Below, piece by piece: positions 18,402-25,985 of a DNA stretch of 64,000 bases. The position numbers and the translations under genes were made by a program. Numbering within the stretch: the stretch's first letter is position 1; every line of letters starts with the position of its first letter. The notes beneath the pieces were generated by a model, which saw only the letters and a list, made by a program, of their open reading frames with translations, searched no databases and had not been told where the DNA came from. Origin of the DNA: Mesorhizobium sophorae (GTDB lineage Bacteria > Pseudomonadota > Alphaproteobacteria > Rhizobiales > Rhizobiaceae); contig NZ_NNRI01000020.1 of NCBI RefSeq assembly GCF_002270415.1, positions 1 to 64,000 on the forward strand, written 5' to 3'.

Positions 18402-18647
18402 ATGAACAAGGATCGGCTTCATGCGCGAAAGGAATTGAGCGGCGATCGCCAGGTCTGGCGCGTCGTCGATGACTTTCCGACCGACATTCCAATCGGCGCT
18501 GCCGAACTCGATGCCGTCGAGGCCTTCCTCATGCCGCTCGTCAATGCCATCCTGCGCGGCGACCAGACTGGCCATCATGATGATGACCATGATGATCTGA
18601 TCAGGATGCCGCTCGCGGACTCACAAGCGCCGCAAAAAACGGGTTGA
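18402..18647 (+). CDS. Small acidic hypothetical protein upstream of the serine recombinase
   Basis: 81 residues (MNKDRLHARKELSGDRQVWR). It has an amphipathic middle, 'AAELDAVEAFLMPLVNAILR', and a His/Asp-rich run, HHDDDHDD, that could bind metal. It lies 25 bp upstream of the recombinase on the same strand, so it is probably co-transcribed. No family is recognised; an accessory role such as a directionality factor is possible but unsupported. Confidence 0.5.
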   Translation: MNKDRLHARKELSGDRQVWRVVDDFPTDIPIGAAELDAVEAFLMPLVNAILRGDQTGHHDDDHDDLIRMPLADSQAPQKTG

Positions 18648-18672
18648 CGGGAAGGAACGAGGGGTCGCCGTC

Positions 18673-20325
18673 ATGCAGCCTTCCATTCAAGCCAAACAAG
18701 CGGAGCCCGCGACAAGCACACGGGTCGCGCTGTACCTGCGCGTCTCCACGGGCCGCCAGGCGGAAGCTGACCTTTCCATTCCGGACCAGCGCCGTCAGGC
18801 TATGGCCTACTGCGCCAGCCGCGGCTGGCAGGTCGCTATTGAATTTGTCGAACCGGGCGCGAGCGGCATGGACGACCGCCGCCCCGAACTACAGCGCATG
18901 CTCGACATGGCGACGACGGACTCGCCGCCATTCGAGGTCGTCGTCGTGCATTCCTTCAGCCGCTTCGCGCGCGACCATTTCGCGCTCGAATACCATGTGC
19001 GCCGCCTGCGCAAGGCAGGCGTCCGGCTGGTCAGCATCACGCAGGACCTCGGCGACGATCCGATGAGCGTGATGGTACGGCAGGTCTTCGCCCTGTTCGA
19101 CGAATACCAGTCGAAGGAGAACGCCAAGCACACGCTGCGCGCCATGCAGGAGAATGCAAGACAGGGCTTCTGGAACGGCTCGAAAGCGCCTTTCGGCTAC
19201 GCCGTGGTCGCCGCCGAACAGCGCGGCGCGAAAACCAAGAAGCGCCTCGCCATCGACCCGGTCGAGGCCGAAACCGTGCGCCTGATGTTCAAACTGTTCC
19301 GCGAAGGCGACGGCACGTCCGGTCCCATGGGCGTGAAAGCCCTGACCTGCTGGCTGAACGAGCGCGGTTACCGTACGCGTGTCGGCGCGCGGTGGGGCAT
19401 CGGCCCGCTGCACAAGATTCTCACCAGCCCGACTTACAAGGGCGAATACCGCTTCAACCGAAAAGTCTGGAAGACGAAGGAAACAAAGCCTGACGATCAG
19501 CAGATCGCCGTCGCGGTCGATCCGATCATAGAGGCCGGGACGTTTGATGCCGTGCAGGCGACGCTCAAGGCGAAGAACCCGAAGGTTATGCCGCCGCGCG
19601 TGGTCACCGGCCCTATTCTCCTCACCGGGATCGCCACCTGCGCGGACTGCAACGGCGGCATGACCCTCCGCACCGGCAAATATGGCCGCTACCGGTACTA
19701 CACCTGCGCGACTTTCGCCCAGAAGGGCAAGTCAGCCTGTAAGGGCCGCTCCATCCCGATGGACAAGCTCGACCGGATGGTAACCGAACGCCTTGCCGAC
19801 AAGCTTCTAACGCCGGAGCGCATCGGCGACCTGCTTGCCGGACTGATGCAGCGGCAGACGGCAAGGGACGAGGATCACGGCGCGCGCCTTTCCGCCCTGC
19901 GGGCAAAGACCGCTGACGCGAAAGGGCGCCTCGACCGACTCTATGCTGCGATTGAAAGCGGCATTGCCGATCCGGGAGACCCGACCCTCAAGGACCGTAT
20001 CGCAGCGGTGAAAACGGAACGGGACCTGGCGCAGATCGCCTTCGACAGGGCTGTGGCCGAACTGAACCCACGTGCCCGCATCACCGAAGAAAGCATCGCC
20101 GCCTTCGTCGCCGTGATGCGCCAGAATGTGCTGACCGGCGATACGCCGTTTCGCCGTGCCTATATTCGTTCGGTCATCGACCAGGTGGAAGTGGACGACA
20201 CGGAAATCCGCATCATCGGTCGCAGGACGACTCTTGAGAGGCTGGTGATGGGCGGCGGGGCCACTCCGGCCGGAGTTCCCAGTTTTGTTCGCAAGTGGCG
20301 CACCCGACAGGATTCGAACCTGTGA
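18673..20325 (+). CDS. Large serine recombinase (site-specific integrase/resolvase family)
   Basis: 550 residues. The resolvase catalytic domain begins 'VALYLRVSTGRQAEADLSIP' with the nucleophile Ser at about residue 25; 'HSFSRFARDHFALEYHVRRL' and 'VFALFDEYQSKEN' follow. Next come the 'recombinase' domain ('APFGYAV', 'LTSPTYKGEYRFNRKVW'), a zinc ribbon with CADC...CATF...ACKG (about 323-360), and a C-terminal coiled coil (about 400-470). These enzymes integrate and excise phages, ICEs and transposons. Its final codons (RKWRTRQDSNL) are encoded by a tRNA 3' end (20296-20348), so the gene abuts an attachment site and is likely the integrase of the element to its left or right. Confidence 0.9.
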   Translation: MQPSIQAKQAEPATSTRVALYLRVSTGRQAEADLSIPDQRRQAMAYCASRGWQVAIEFVEPGASGMDDRRPELQRMLDMATTDSPPFEVVVVHSFSRFARDHFALEYHVRRLRKAGVRLVSITQDLGDDPMSVMVRQVFALFDEYQSKENAKHTLRAMQENARQGFWNGSKAPFGYAVVAAEQRGAKTKKRLAIDPVEAETVRLMFKLFREGDGTSGPMGVKALTCWLNERGYRTRVGARWGIGPLHKILTSPTYKGEYRFNRKVWKTKETKPDDQQIAVAVDPIIEAGTFDAVQATLKAKNPKVMPPRVVTGPILLTGIATCADCNGGMTLRTGKYGRYRYYTCATFAQKGKSACKGRSIPMDKLDRMVTERLADKLLTPERIGDLLAGLMQRQTARDEDHGARLSALRAKTADAKGRLDRLYAAIESGIADPGDPTLKDRIAAVKTERDLAQIAFDRAVAELNPRARITEESIAAFVAVMRQNVLTGDTPFRRAYIRSVIDQVEVDDTEIRIIGRRTTLERLVMGGGATPAGVPSFVRKWRTRQDSNL

Positions 20326-20348
20326 CCTCTGCCTTCGGAGGGCAACGC
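20296..20348 (-). other. 3' fragment of tRNA-Arg(CCG): probable attachment site
   Basis: Read on the minus strand, this gives the 3' 53 nt of a tRNA. The anticodon stem-loop is TGCC-CTCCGAA-GGCA (anticodon CCG), then the variable bases, T-arm CACAGG-TTCGAAT-CCTGT and an acceptor strand ending GGGTGCGCCA. To the 5' side the match stops after GCGTTGCC, with no D-arm or acceptor 5' strand, so this is not a functional tRNA. Duplicated tRNA 3' ends mark the boundary of elements integrated in tRNA genes; the complete tRNA-Arg should lie at the other end, outside the window. Confidence 0.85.
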
Positions 20349-20629
20349 ATGAGCCGGTCGGAGTGTTCCCCTGGCACCGCGCCGACGCGAAATTGCGTCA
20401 AGGCAACCGAACAAGTGAGGGAATCTGCCATACTAATTCCCGTACTAATCCTAAGATTAGTATGGCGCGCGGCGGCTAAGTGCTTGAGATAATTGGCGCG
20501 CCCGACGAGATTCGAAGTCCTCCCCCCCAGATTTGTAGTTTAAGCTGTTCGCTTACGCTGGTTTGTCGCAAGGCGAGGGCGGCGGTTAGAGGTTCTTTCC
20601 GATAGCTTTCTTGGATCAAGAGCCTTTCG
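20349..20629. other. Non-coding DNA beside the attachment site, with nested ACTAAT repeats
   Basis: No gene is visible. At about 20428-20465 three ACTAAT-type hexamers form overlapping palindromes: CATACTAAT pairs with ATTAGTATG, and ACTAATC pairs with GATTAGT. This looks like a binding site for a regulator or recombination factor. The remainder has no recognisable structure. Confidence 0.45.
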
Positions 20630-20668
20630 GTGGCTCTGCGCTCAGATTTCCCGCAGAAGGCTTCGATT

Positions 20669-21043
20669 ATGCAGTTCGGCCAGATCAATCCCCGGATCAA
20701 TCCCGCGGAGCGCCACCGCATCGAACAGGAGGCATTAGGCCGTCGTCACCAACGCGAGCAGTTCATGCTGGAGCGTCGTCACAAGGCGTTGCATCGCCTT
20801 GACCTGCGCGAGCGGCGCTCGCTCGAAACGAAAATCCGGCGAGAAATCCTGGCGGCTGAAAGCCTCCACGTCGAAACGTGGAAGGCGCGCCAGCATCAGA
20901 TCGAGGTCAACAATCTCGACATCACGGTTCCAGCGGTTGGTCTCAAAGCCGAGCCCAAAAGGAGCTGGAAAAAGAACATTGGCGAGAACTCCGGCCACAA
21001 GCAGAACCGCCCGCGGGGGCATCGCTATACGCGAGAGGAATGA
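20669..21043 (+). CDS. Small basic, helical hypothetical protein
   Basis: 124 residues from MQFGQINPRINPAERHRIEQ; a start 39 bp upstream is possible but adds an unlikely leader. It is rich in Arg, Glu, Gln and His, with a long predicted helix ('RREQFML..., RHKALHRLDLRERRSLETKI') and a Lys/Arg tail, suggesting nucleic-acid or protein binding. It converges with the leftward hypothetical at 21025-21285, overlapping by about 19 bp. No family is recognised. Confidence 0.45.
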   Translation: MQFGQINPRINPAERHRIEQEALGRRHQREQFMLERRHKALHRLDLRERRSLETKIRREILAAESLHVETWKARQHQIEVNNLDITVPAVGLKAEPKRSWKKNIGENSGHKQNRPRGHRYTREE

Positions 21044-21285
21044 AGACTCGGAGAGGGGTGCGTCTGATCGATCTCTTCCAGGAGGATTTCTGCGTAGCGG
21101 TCAATCGCCGCGGGCGCGATCTCGACATTGCCCAGCATCCACCAATGCGAACCATCGGCTCGTGTCCCGTTGTAGAAGGCGACATCGCACGTCTGCATAC
21201 CGCCATACGTGCCGCAGATCAGGTACGAACGGCCAGGTTCGGGCCTGGATCGCATCGGCGTCCATGGTCCTGCTGCCATCTTCAT
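21025..21285 (-). CDS. Small hypothetical protein downstream of hipA
   Basis: 86 residues from MKMAAGPWTPMRSRPEPGRS. The spaced pattern W-P-M, 'GRSYLICGTYGGMQTCDVAF', 'YNGTRADGSHWWMLGNVEI' resembles small beta-rich phage-type proteins (DUF551-like), but the similarity is weak. It starts 16 bp after the hipA stop on the same strand and may be the third gene of the hip operon. Function unknown. Confidence 0.45.
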   Translation of the reverse strand: MKMAAGPWTPMRSRPEPGRSYLICGTYGGMQTCDVAFYNGTRADGSHWWMLGNVEIAPAAIDRYAEILLEEIDQTHPSPSLHSSRV

Positions 21286-21301
21286 CCGGCGCCTCCCATT
21301 T

Positions 21302-22633
21302 CTAAACGGCGGCGTTCTCAGCGGATGCTTCAACTTCCAAAAGCCCAAGCCGGTGAACGATTGCCTTCCCGATCGAATCCGTCATCGCTTCCGGGAAGCC
21401 ACCTGGCAGCGATTCAACTACCTCATCAAACGCCCGCACCGCGCTTTCCGCGAGATCGTCGAAGATCGATTTTACAAGTGCCGCTCCCACTCCGGAGAGC
21501 TCAGCGGTTTGAATGAAATGGCGCGGCATGATGTCGTTGATGGCGTAGTGGCGGCCCTTGCCGACAGACATGGCAAGCTTGAATTTCTTCTTCTGGATTT
21601 GGCCAGCGTCCAGACTCGGCTGCGCGCTGAGCACGTCGTAAAGAGGCGTCATTCTGAACCGCCCGCCGGGTCCCAGAAAAATGCTGAAATTTTTCGCGTG
21701 GCCGTCGGTTGCTCCGATCAACCAGAACACAATGTTGGCCCGCATGAACATCGCGATGGCGCTCTCAGGCGTATCGCTGCCCTTCAGGAGCTCCAGGATT
21801 GAGCGCATGCTCGGGCCCCCGTCGGACTGATATTTTCGTGTGGGCGGGAAGGAAAGGGCTTGACAGCAATCCTCCTGCGGCAGGCGGAGCAGCCGATTAT
21901 CACGTGTCCAGCGGCGATCAAAGCGCTCGATTATCAGCGTCCTTCGCTCTCCGAAGTCCGTGATTTCGGCGTCGGCGCTCGGCGCGCCGAATGCGGCGAG
22001 GAGTTTCAAGCAGAGATATTCGTTCTCGACACTGTTCGACAGGTCGATGCCGTTGGGCAGCTGCCGGATTTGAGGTTTGAGAATGTGGGTTGTCGCGCTC
22101 GTGCCAACGGGCTTGTACCATTTGCCGTCTTTGCGCAGCAGGGCCGTTTTCTCCTGCGCGCCCGCGATGGAAATCCTGAAATCATCATCCTCGCCCATGC
22201 CCAGCGGGGCAGCTGCGAGATTGCGAATGATGTCCCCAATCTCCGAAACGTCGACAGGTTTTCCGTCGGTACTTCCCGGCGCGCCTGGATTGATCCCATC
22301 CGGCAGAAATTGAAGCGCGCCGACGCAATCGTGACCAAGGGCTGTGAGCATGCTGTATGCGTCTGTGCCTGCGGCTCCCACTCTTTCCGCGACGCGCTTG
22401 CGGATTGCGTCGCTATCCGGCAGCAGGTTGTCGAACACGTTGATGACGGGTTCGCCGATATAGCGGTCCTCGCGCAGCGGTAGCGACAACGAAATCGGAA
22501 ACGTCGCCCTCCAGCCAAGCCAGTCGAGATCATAGCGGAAATCGATAGCGCCGCTTGTCTCACGTCGCAGCACGCCAACAAGGCGGCTGTTGAGAAAGAC
22601 GTTGAGGGGAGCGTGCGTTCGCTGGCGCGCCAT
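21302..22633 (-). CDS. hipA: HipA-type serine/threonine kinase toxin
   Basis: 443 residues, the usual HipA length. The N-terminal subdomain 'LNVFLNSRLVGVLRRE' is followed by 'NVFDNLLPDSDAIRKRVAER', the P-loop/activation segment 'ISIAGAQEKTALL' (about 154-166), the catalytic loop 'WLIGATDGHAKNFSIFL' with Asp near 308, and the metal-binding 'PLYDVLS'. HipA kinases phosphorylate aminoacyl-tRNA synthetases (GltX in E. coli) and arrest growth until HipB neutralises them. The start ATG follows the hipB stop directly, so the two are translationally coupled. All kinase motifs are present, so it looks active. Confidence 0.92.
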   Translation of the reverse strand: MARQRTHAPLNVFLNSRLVGVLRRETSGAIDFRYDLDWLGWRATFPISLSLPLREDRYIGEPVINVFDNLLPDSDAIRKRVAERVGAAGTDAYSMLTALGHDCVGALQFLPDGINPGAPGSTDGKPVDVSEIGDIIRNLAAAPLGMGEDDDFRISIAGAQEKTALLRKDGKWYKPVGTSATTHILKPQIRQLPNGIDLSNSVENEYLCLKLLAAFGAPSADAEITDFGERRTLIIERFDRRWTRDNRLLRLPQEDCCQALSFPPTRKYQSDGGPSMRSILELLKGSDTPESAIAMFMRANIVFWLIGATDGHAKNFSIFLGPGGRFRMTPLYDVLSAQPSLDAGQIQKKKFKLAMSVGKGRHYAINDIMPRHFIQTAELSGVGAALVKSIFDDLAESAVRAFDEVVESLPGGFPEAMTDSIGKAIVHRLGLLEVEASAENAAV

Positions 22634-22888
22634 TTAGAAGAGGTCCTCAATGTCCGCTGCGCTCGCTTTGCTCCGGTCCCGGACCACGAGTTCGAGGTTG
22701 AGGGCAGCGAGTGCCTCCATAACGGTGCGCAGTTGGACTGCGGGCTCGCCGGCTTCGAGCCGGGAGACCGTTCCCTGCCGAAGATGGATGTTGTGCCCCA
22801 GGCTTGATTGCGTCATCCCCGCCTGCTTGCGCGCGCGGCGCAGGATGGCTCCCAGTTGTTTTTCGGTACGGGCGATTTGCTCGTTCAT
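22634..22888 (-). CDS. hipB: HipB-type antitoxin, XRE repressor
   Basis: 84 residues from MNEQIARTEKQLGAILRRAR. A longer frame reaches back into the operator array, but this ATG is preceded by GGAGG (22894-22898) and gives the normal HipB length. The helix-turn-helix is 'AGMTQSSLGHNIHLRQGTVS' (about 24-43), then 'LEAGEPAVQLRTVMEALAAL'. It would bind and neutralise HipA and repress the operon at the four palindromes just upstream (22907-23005). Confidence 0.9.
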   Translation of the reverse strand: MNEQIARTEKQLGAILRRARKQAGMTQSSLGHNIHLRQGTVSRLEAGEPAVQLRTVMEALAALNLELVVRDRSKASAADIEDLF

Positions 22889-22906
22889 GATGACCTCCAA
22901 GGCCAA

Positions 22907-23005
22907 TATACGCGAGCCCGTATAAAATATCAATATACGCGATGCCGTATAAAGCCGAAATATGCGCACTTGCGTATAAAAAGGAAATATACGCGTTCGC
23001 GGCTA
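22907..23005 (-). promoter_or_regulatory. Four tandem hipB operators at exact 27-bp spacing
   Basis: Four 18-bp palindromes start at 22907, 22934, 22961 and 22988: TATACGCGAGCCCGTATA, TATACGCGATGCCGTATA, TATGCGCACTTGCGTATA and TATACGCGTTCGCGGCTA. The half-site is TATACG with 6 bp between halves. Each starts 27 bp after the last, and the nearest is 18 bp from the hipB ATG. The fourth, most upstream, has a decayed right half. E. coli HipB also uses several spaced palindromes but with a different sequence. Confidence 0.85.
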
Positions 23006-23044
23006 AAGTAGTTCCAGCCAAGGAATGAGGAGTAGGTTGGCGCG

Positions 23045-23720
23045 CCCGGTCTTACCGGTACAGGCTCTAGGCTTTGCCCCGAGGCCCCACCGCGGGCGGG
23101 TCTCAGCCCAGCCGGCCGTTGCGGTGAGACTGGCGGCATAGGCCGTCGGCGTGAGGAACCGGAGCGCTGAATGTGGGCGGTTTTAGTCGTCCTTCCATTC
23201 GGCGATCGTCGTGCGGGTATGGTCGACGCTGAAGAACAGGGCCTCGTTCAAGAGCTCGTCCCCCATCCGCCCGTTGAAGCTCTCGCAGCGGCGTTCTGCA
23301 TCGCCTTGCCCGGCGCGATGTAGTGCCATTCCACCTGATGATCCTTCGACCGGGCGAGCGTGGCGTTCGAGGTGAACTCGGTGCCGAGGTCGCAGACGAT
23401 CATGCCCGGCTTGCCACGGCGGGCGATCAGGTACGTCAGTTCCCGCGCCACACGCCGGCCCGAGATCGAGGTCGACCACGTTGAGGATGCGGAAGCGACG
23501 GCCGCAGGCAAACTGGTCGTGGACGAAGTCCAGCGACCAGCGCGCTTTCGGCCGCGCCTCCACCAGGATCGGTGTCCCGGTGCCGACCGCACGCCGTCGC
23601 GCGCCGCTTGTGCACCGCCAGCCCTTCCTCGCGATGGAGCCGATAGATGCGGTTGGGCCCAACACTTCATCCAGATCCAGACCGGCCTCAGCGAATTGGC
23701 CTTTGCCGCGGCATACCCGA
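23045..23720 (-). pseudogene. Degenerate IS3-family transposase (OrfB integrase core)
   Basis: Fragments in two frames spell an IS3-type rve domain: 'RWSLDFVHDQFACGRRFRIL' (first D), 'MIVCDLGTEFTSNATLARSK' (second D, in another frame), 'VEWHYIAPGKAMQNA', then 'ESFNGRMGDELLNEALFF' (E). The frame breaks at least twice, and an in-frame TAA replaces the Tyr codon before NRPHSALRFLTP. It extends to about 23045 with AYAASLTATAGWAETRP. Not functional. It separates the hip locus from the T3SS operon. Confidence 0.8.
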
Positions 23721-23842
23721 CGTCATGCCGCTGAACCGCCTGCCTGACCTCGTCGCTATAAGCCGCAGACCGCGCGAACCTAAAGTCGTACACGCCAATC
23801 GGCAGATTTTGCCTGACCGGAGACAACCTGTTGAGGCCACGG

Positions 23843-24880
23843 CTAGGTTAAGCCTGCGGCGAAGAGTGCTCGCGCGACGGGCTCGAAATATTGCATGGGA
23901 ACGGCGTTGCCCAGTTTCGTTGTGCTGATGAGTTGATGCGCCAAGACATGATCATTGACAATTTCGAGACGTAGCGCCTGCGCCTCACTAAACATTCGTG
24001 AGGCGGCCTCGCCCTCGGCGCGGCAAACTAAGACCGGCACACCGGTCTCACCTCGTACGTAACGCAGACCGACCAGTATCGCCTTCCCTCTGAAGACCAA
24101 CGTGGCGCGATTCACCCCAAGCGGAGGCTCGCCGGCCGCTTCATTGCGGATGCGACGTCGTTCATTGTTCAACTCCGGCGTTCCTTGCTGTTCCTTCACC
24201 TCGCGCGTCACTTCGGTCTTGGTCATGCGCATTTCGCGCAGAAACAACGCACGCTGCAACAGGAGATCAATCAGTCCGCCGATCAGAAGCGCACCGGCGC
24301 CAATCCCGAGCAACAGCTTCGCTTCCGTAAAGACAATGCCGAGGCAACCCATGCCGCACAGCGGCAGATAGACCATCGTCTTCCACATGCCGAGAAGGAC
24401 GAGGGAAAAGGTCGCGCTGAGAACCATTACTTTAAACAGAGTCTTGCCAACTTCGACTACAGAACGCATGGACGCCATGCGCTTCAGCCCTTCAAAAGGG
24501 TTTATTTTCCCAAAGTTGGGCTTCATCGGCTCGAGAGAGAAGACAAATCCACCATTGGCTAATAATCCCGTCAGAATTACCGCAGCAACGAGAGTGCCAA
24601 GCAGCGGGCCAACGGTCGCCAGGGTGAGTTCGATTAGCAGGACTAGTTCCTGCCGGACCGCGACATTGAAAGGCAGGTTCTGCAGCTTGTCGGTTAATAG
24701 TAGCGTTTCGTGGCATTTGTCTTCGATCACGCTCCCTCTTAGCCAAAGATAGCCGAGCCCAGCGCAAGTGCCGCCTGCGCGGACGAAATCGGAGCTACGC
24801 GATATCTGCCCTTTTTTGCGCGCTTCGCTTAGTTTCTTTGGGGTGGCGGCGTGTGCCTTTTCTTCACTCGTGTCGCTCAT
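23843..24880 (-). CDS. rhcU: T3SS export-switch protein RhcU (SctU/FlhB family)
   Basis: 345 residues from MSDTSEEKAHAATPKKLSEA; this ATG overlaps the rhcT stop by 4 bp (ATGA) and is preferred to one 21 bp upstream. Four hydrophobic segments lie between residues 30 and 210, followed by the cytoplasmic linker 'EMRMTKTEVTREVKEQQGTP'. The position of the NPTH autocleavage motif reads 'LGVNRATLVF', that is N-R-A-T. SctU is the export-apparatus subunit that switches substrate class. It is the last gene of the leftward operon from nolB; the next DNA downstream is a dead IS3. Confidence 0.93.
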   Translation of the reverse strand: MSDTSEEKAHAATPKKLSEARKKGQISRSSDFVRAGGTCAGLGYLWLRGSVIEDKCHETLLLTDKLQNLPFNVAVRQELVLLIELTLATVGPLLGTLVAAVILTGLLANGGFVFSLEPMKPNFGKINPFEGLKRMASMRSVVEVGKTLFKVMVLSATFSLVLLGMWKTMVYLPLCGMGCLGIVFTEAKLLLGIGAGALLIGGLIDLLLQRALFLREMRMTKTEVTREVKEQQGTPELNNERRRIRNEAAGEPPLGVNRATLVFRGKAILVGLRYVRGETGVPVLVCRAEGEAASRMFSEAQALRLEIVNDHVLAHQLISTTKLGNAVPMQYFEPVARALFAAGLT

Positions 24881-25695
24881 TTCAGCAACTTGTCGAACCA
24901 CTCAAGCGCGCCACTCGCTTGTGTGATCTCCAGTTTCATGCTCTCGACCAGATAGGCAGCGTAGGTGACCATGATAATCGGAAAGACGATATTCTTGATC
25001 GCAGGGGACAGTTGGCTCGACTTGAATTGGGGCGCAAAGCGACGCAGGATCATCATTGAAATATCAATTAGCCCCAGAAAGAACACTACGGGCCCCGAGA
25101 CCAATAATGTCGTGCGCATAATCTGGTCGAGCAGCCTCAATAACGCCATTGCTCCCTGCGCGCTCAATGCGGGGTGAAACCGATACACGGGCCAGATCAA
25201 ATAGCTGCCATAAAGGGCGCTGATCACGGTCTCCAGACCTCCTGCTGCGACGAAGATCGTAATTGCAGTGATCCCGAGAAAGACTCCCATAGCGGAAGCC
25301 TGACTGTTCGTCGTGGGGTCGCTCGGAGCGGACGGGCTAGTGATGCCGCGTTGATTGTCCATAAACTCACCGGCCGCCTGAAGTCCCCAAAGGGGAGTGC
25401 CGAGAAAAGTGCCAAGGAGTACGCCGACAAAAACCTCCTTCAATCCGAGAAGAGTTACCTGGATCAAACGTGTTTCAGGATCTAGCGCCTGCAAGCCCTC
25501 GCTGACGTGTGCCAAGCACGGTAGTCCGAAGGCAACAGCCAGGCAGCCGCGGATCAGCCCGCCAATCTGAGATCGTGTAAATACAGGAAGGATCAGCATA
25601 ATGCCTATCGCGCGGGCCGCGCCGAGACCAGCCGCGACGACGATTTCGATAGCCGTATGGATCAGGATTTGAATCTCGGCCGATGACGCATACAT
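24877..25695 (-). CDS. rhcT: T3SS export apparatus protein RhcT (SctT family)
   Basis: 272 residues, multi-pass. It contains 'ARAIGIMLILPVFTRSQIGG', 'EVFVGVLLGTFLGTPLWGLQ' and 'AAGEFMDNQRGI', the conserved SctT/FliR signature, then 'DPTTNSQASAMGVFLGITAI'. SctR, SctS and SctT form the helical export gate in the inner membrane. It starts 8 bp after rhcS and overlaps rhcU by 4 bp, as in other rhc operons. Confidence 0.95.
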   Translation of the reverse strand: MYASSAEIQILIHTAIEIVVAAGLGAARAIGIMLILPVFTRSQIGGLIRGCLAVAFGLPCLAHVSEGLQALDPETRLIQVTLLGLKEVFVGVLLGTFLGTPLWGLQAAGEFMDNQRGITSPSAPSDPTTNSQASAMGVFLGITAITIFVAAGGLETVISALYGSYLIWPVYRFHPALSAQGAMALLRLLDQIMRTTLLVSGPVVFFLGLIDISMMILRRFAPQFKSSQLSPAIKNIVFPIIMVTYAAYLVESMKLEITQASGALEWFDKLLK

Positions 25696-25703
25696 GGCGA
25701 GGA

Positions 25704-25985
25704 CTAATAGCCAGGTGTCATTGCGGGAAACTCGGTAAAGATCTGGCCGGCCAGTCCTATGAGCGGGGCGCTCAGCACGGGGGCAAACAGGCCAATTACC
25801 GCGACAACGACCAGAAGCTTCACAGTGAGCGGCAAGCTTTCATCCTGGATCTGCGTTGCCGCCTGGATGATGCCAATGCCTAGGCCAACAATTACCGACG
25901 CAACGAGCGGCGGCAGAATCCAGATCATGAAAACCACCAACGATTGGTTCATAAGAGTGACAATACTGGATTCAATAATGATCAA
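25704..25985 (-). CDS. rhcS: T3SS export apparatus protein RhcS (SctS family)
   Basis: 93 residues with two transmembrane helices ('SLVVFMIWILPPLVASVIVG' and 'LLVVVAVIGLFAPVLSAPLI') joined by 'IIQAATQIQDESLPLTVKLL', the SctS/FliQ hallmark. The start at 25985 overlaps the rhcR stop by 4 bp (ATGA), which supports it over an internal ATG at 25952. Confidence 0.95.
   Translation of the reverse strand: MIIIESSIVTLMNQSLVVFMIWILPPLVASVIVGLGIGIIQAATQIQDESLPLTVKLLVVVAVIGLFAPVLSAPLIGLAGQIFTEFPAMTPGY

Noticed and set aside
20296..20348. Functional tRNA gene
   Set aside because: The 5' half (acceptor strand and D-arm) is missing, so it is an attachment-site copy only.
20493..23048. 12-bp direct repeat TTGGCGCGCCCG at 20493 and 23037 flanking the hip locus, resembling the tRNA-Arg end
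   Set aside because: Many 12-mer pairs are expected by chance in 64 kb of GC-rich DNA, and the likeness to the tRNA stops after a few bases. The right copy also falls at the end of the dead IS3.
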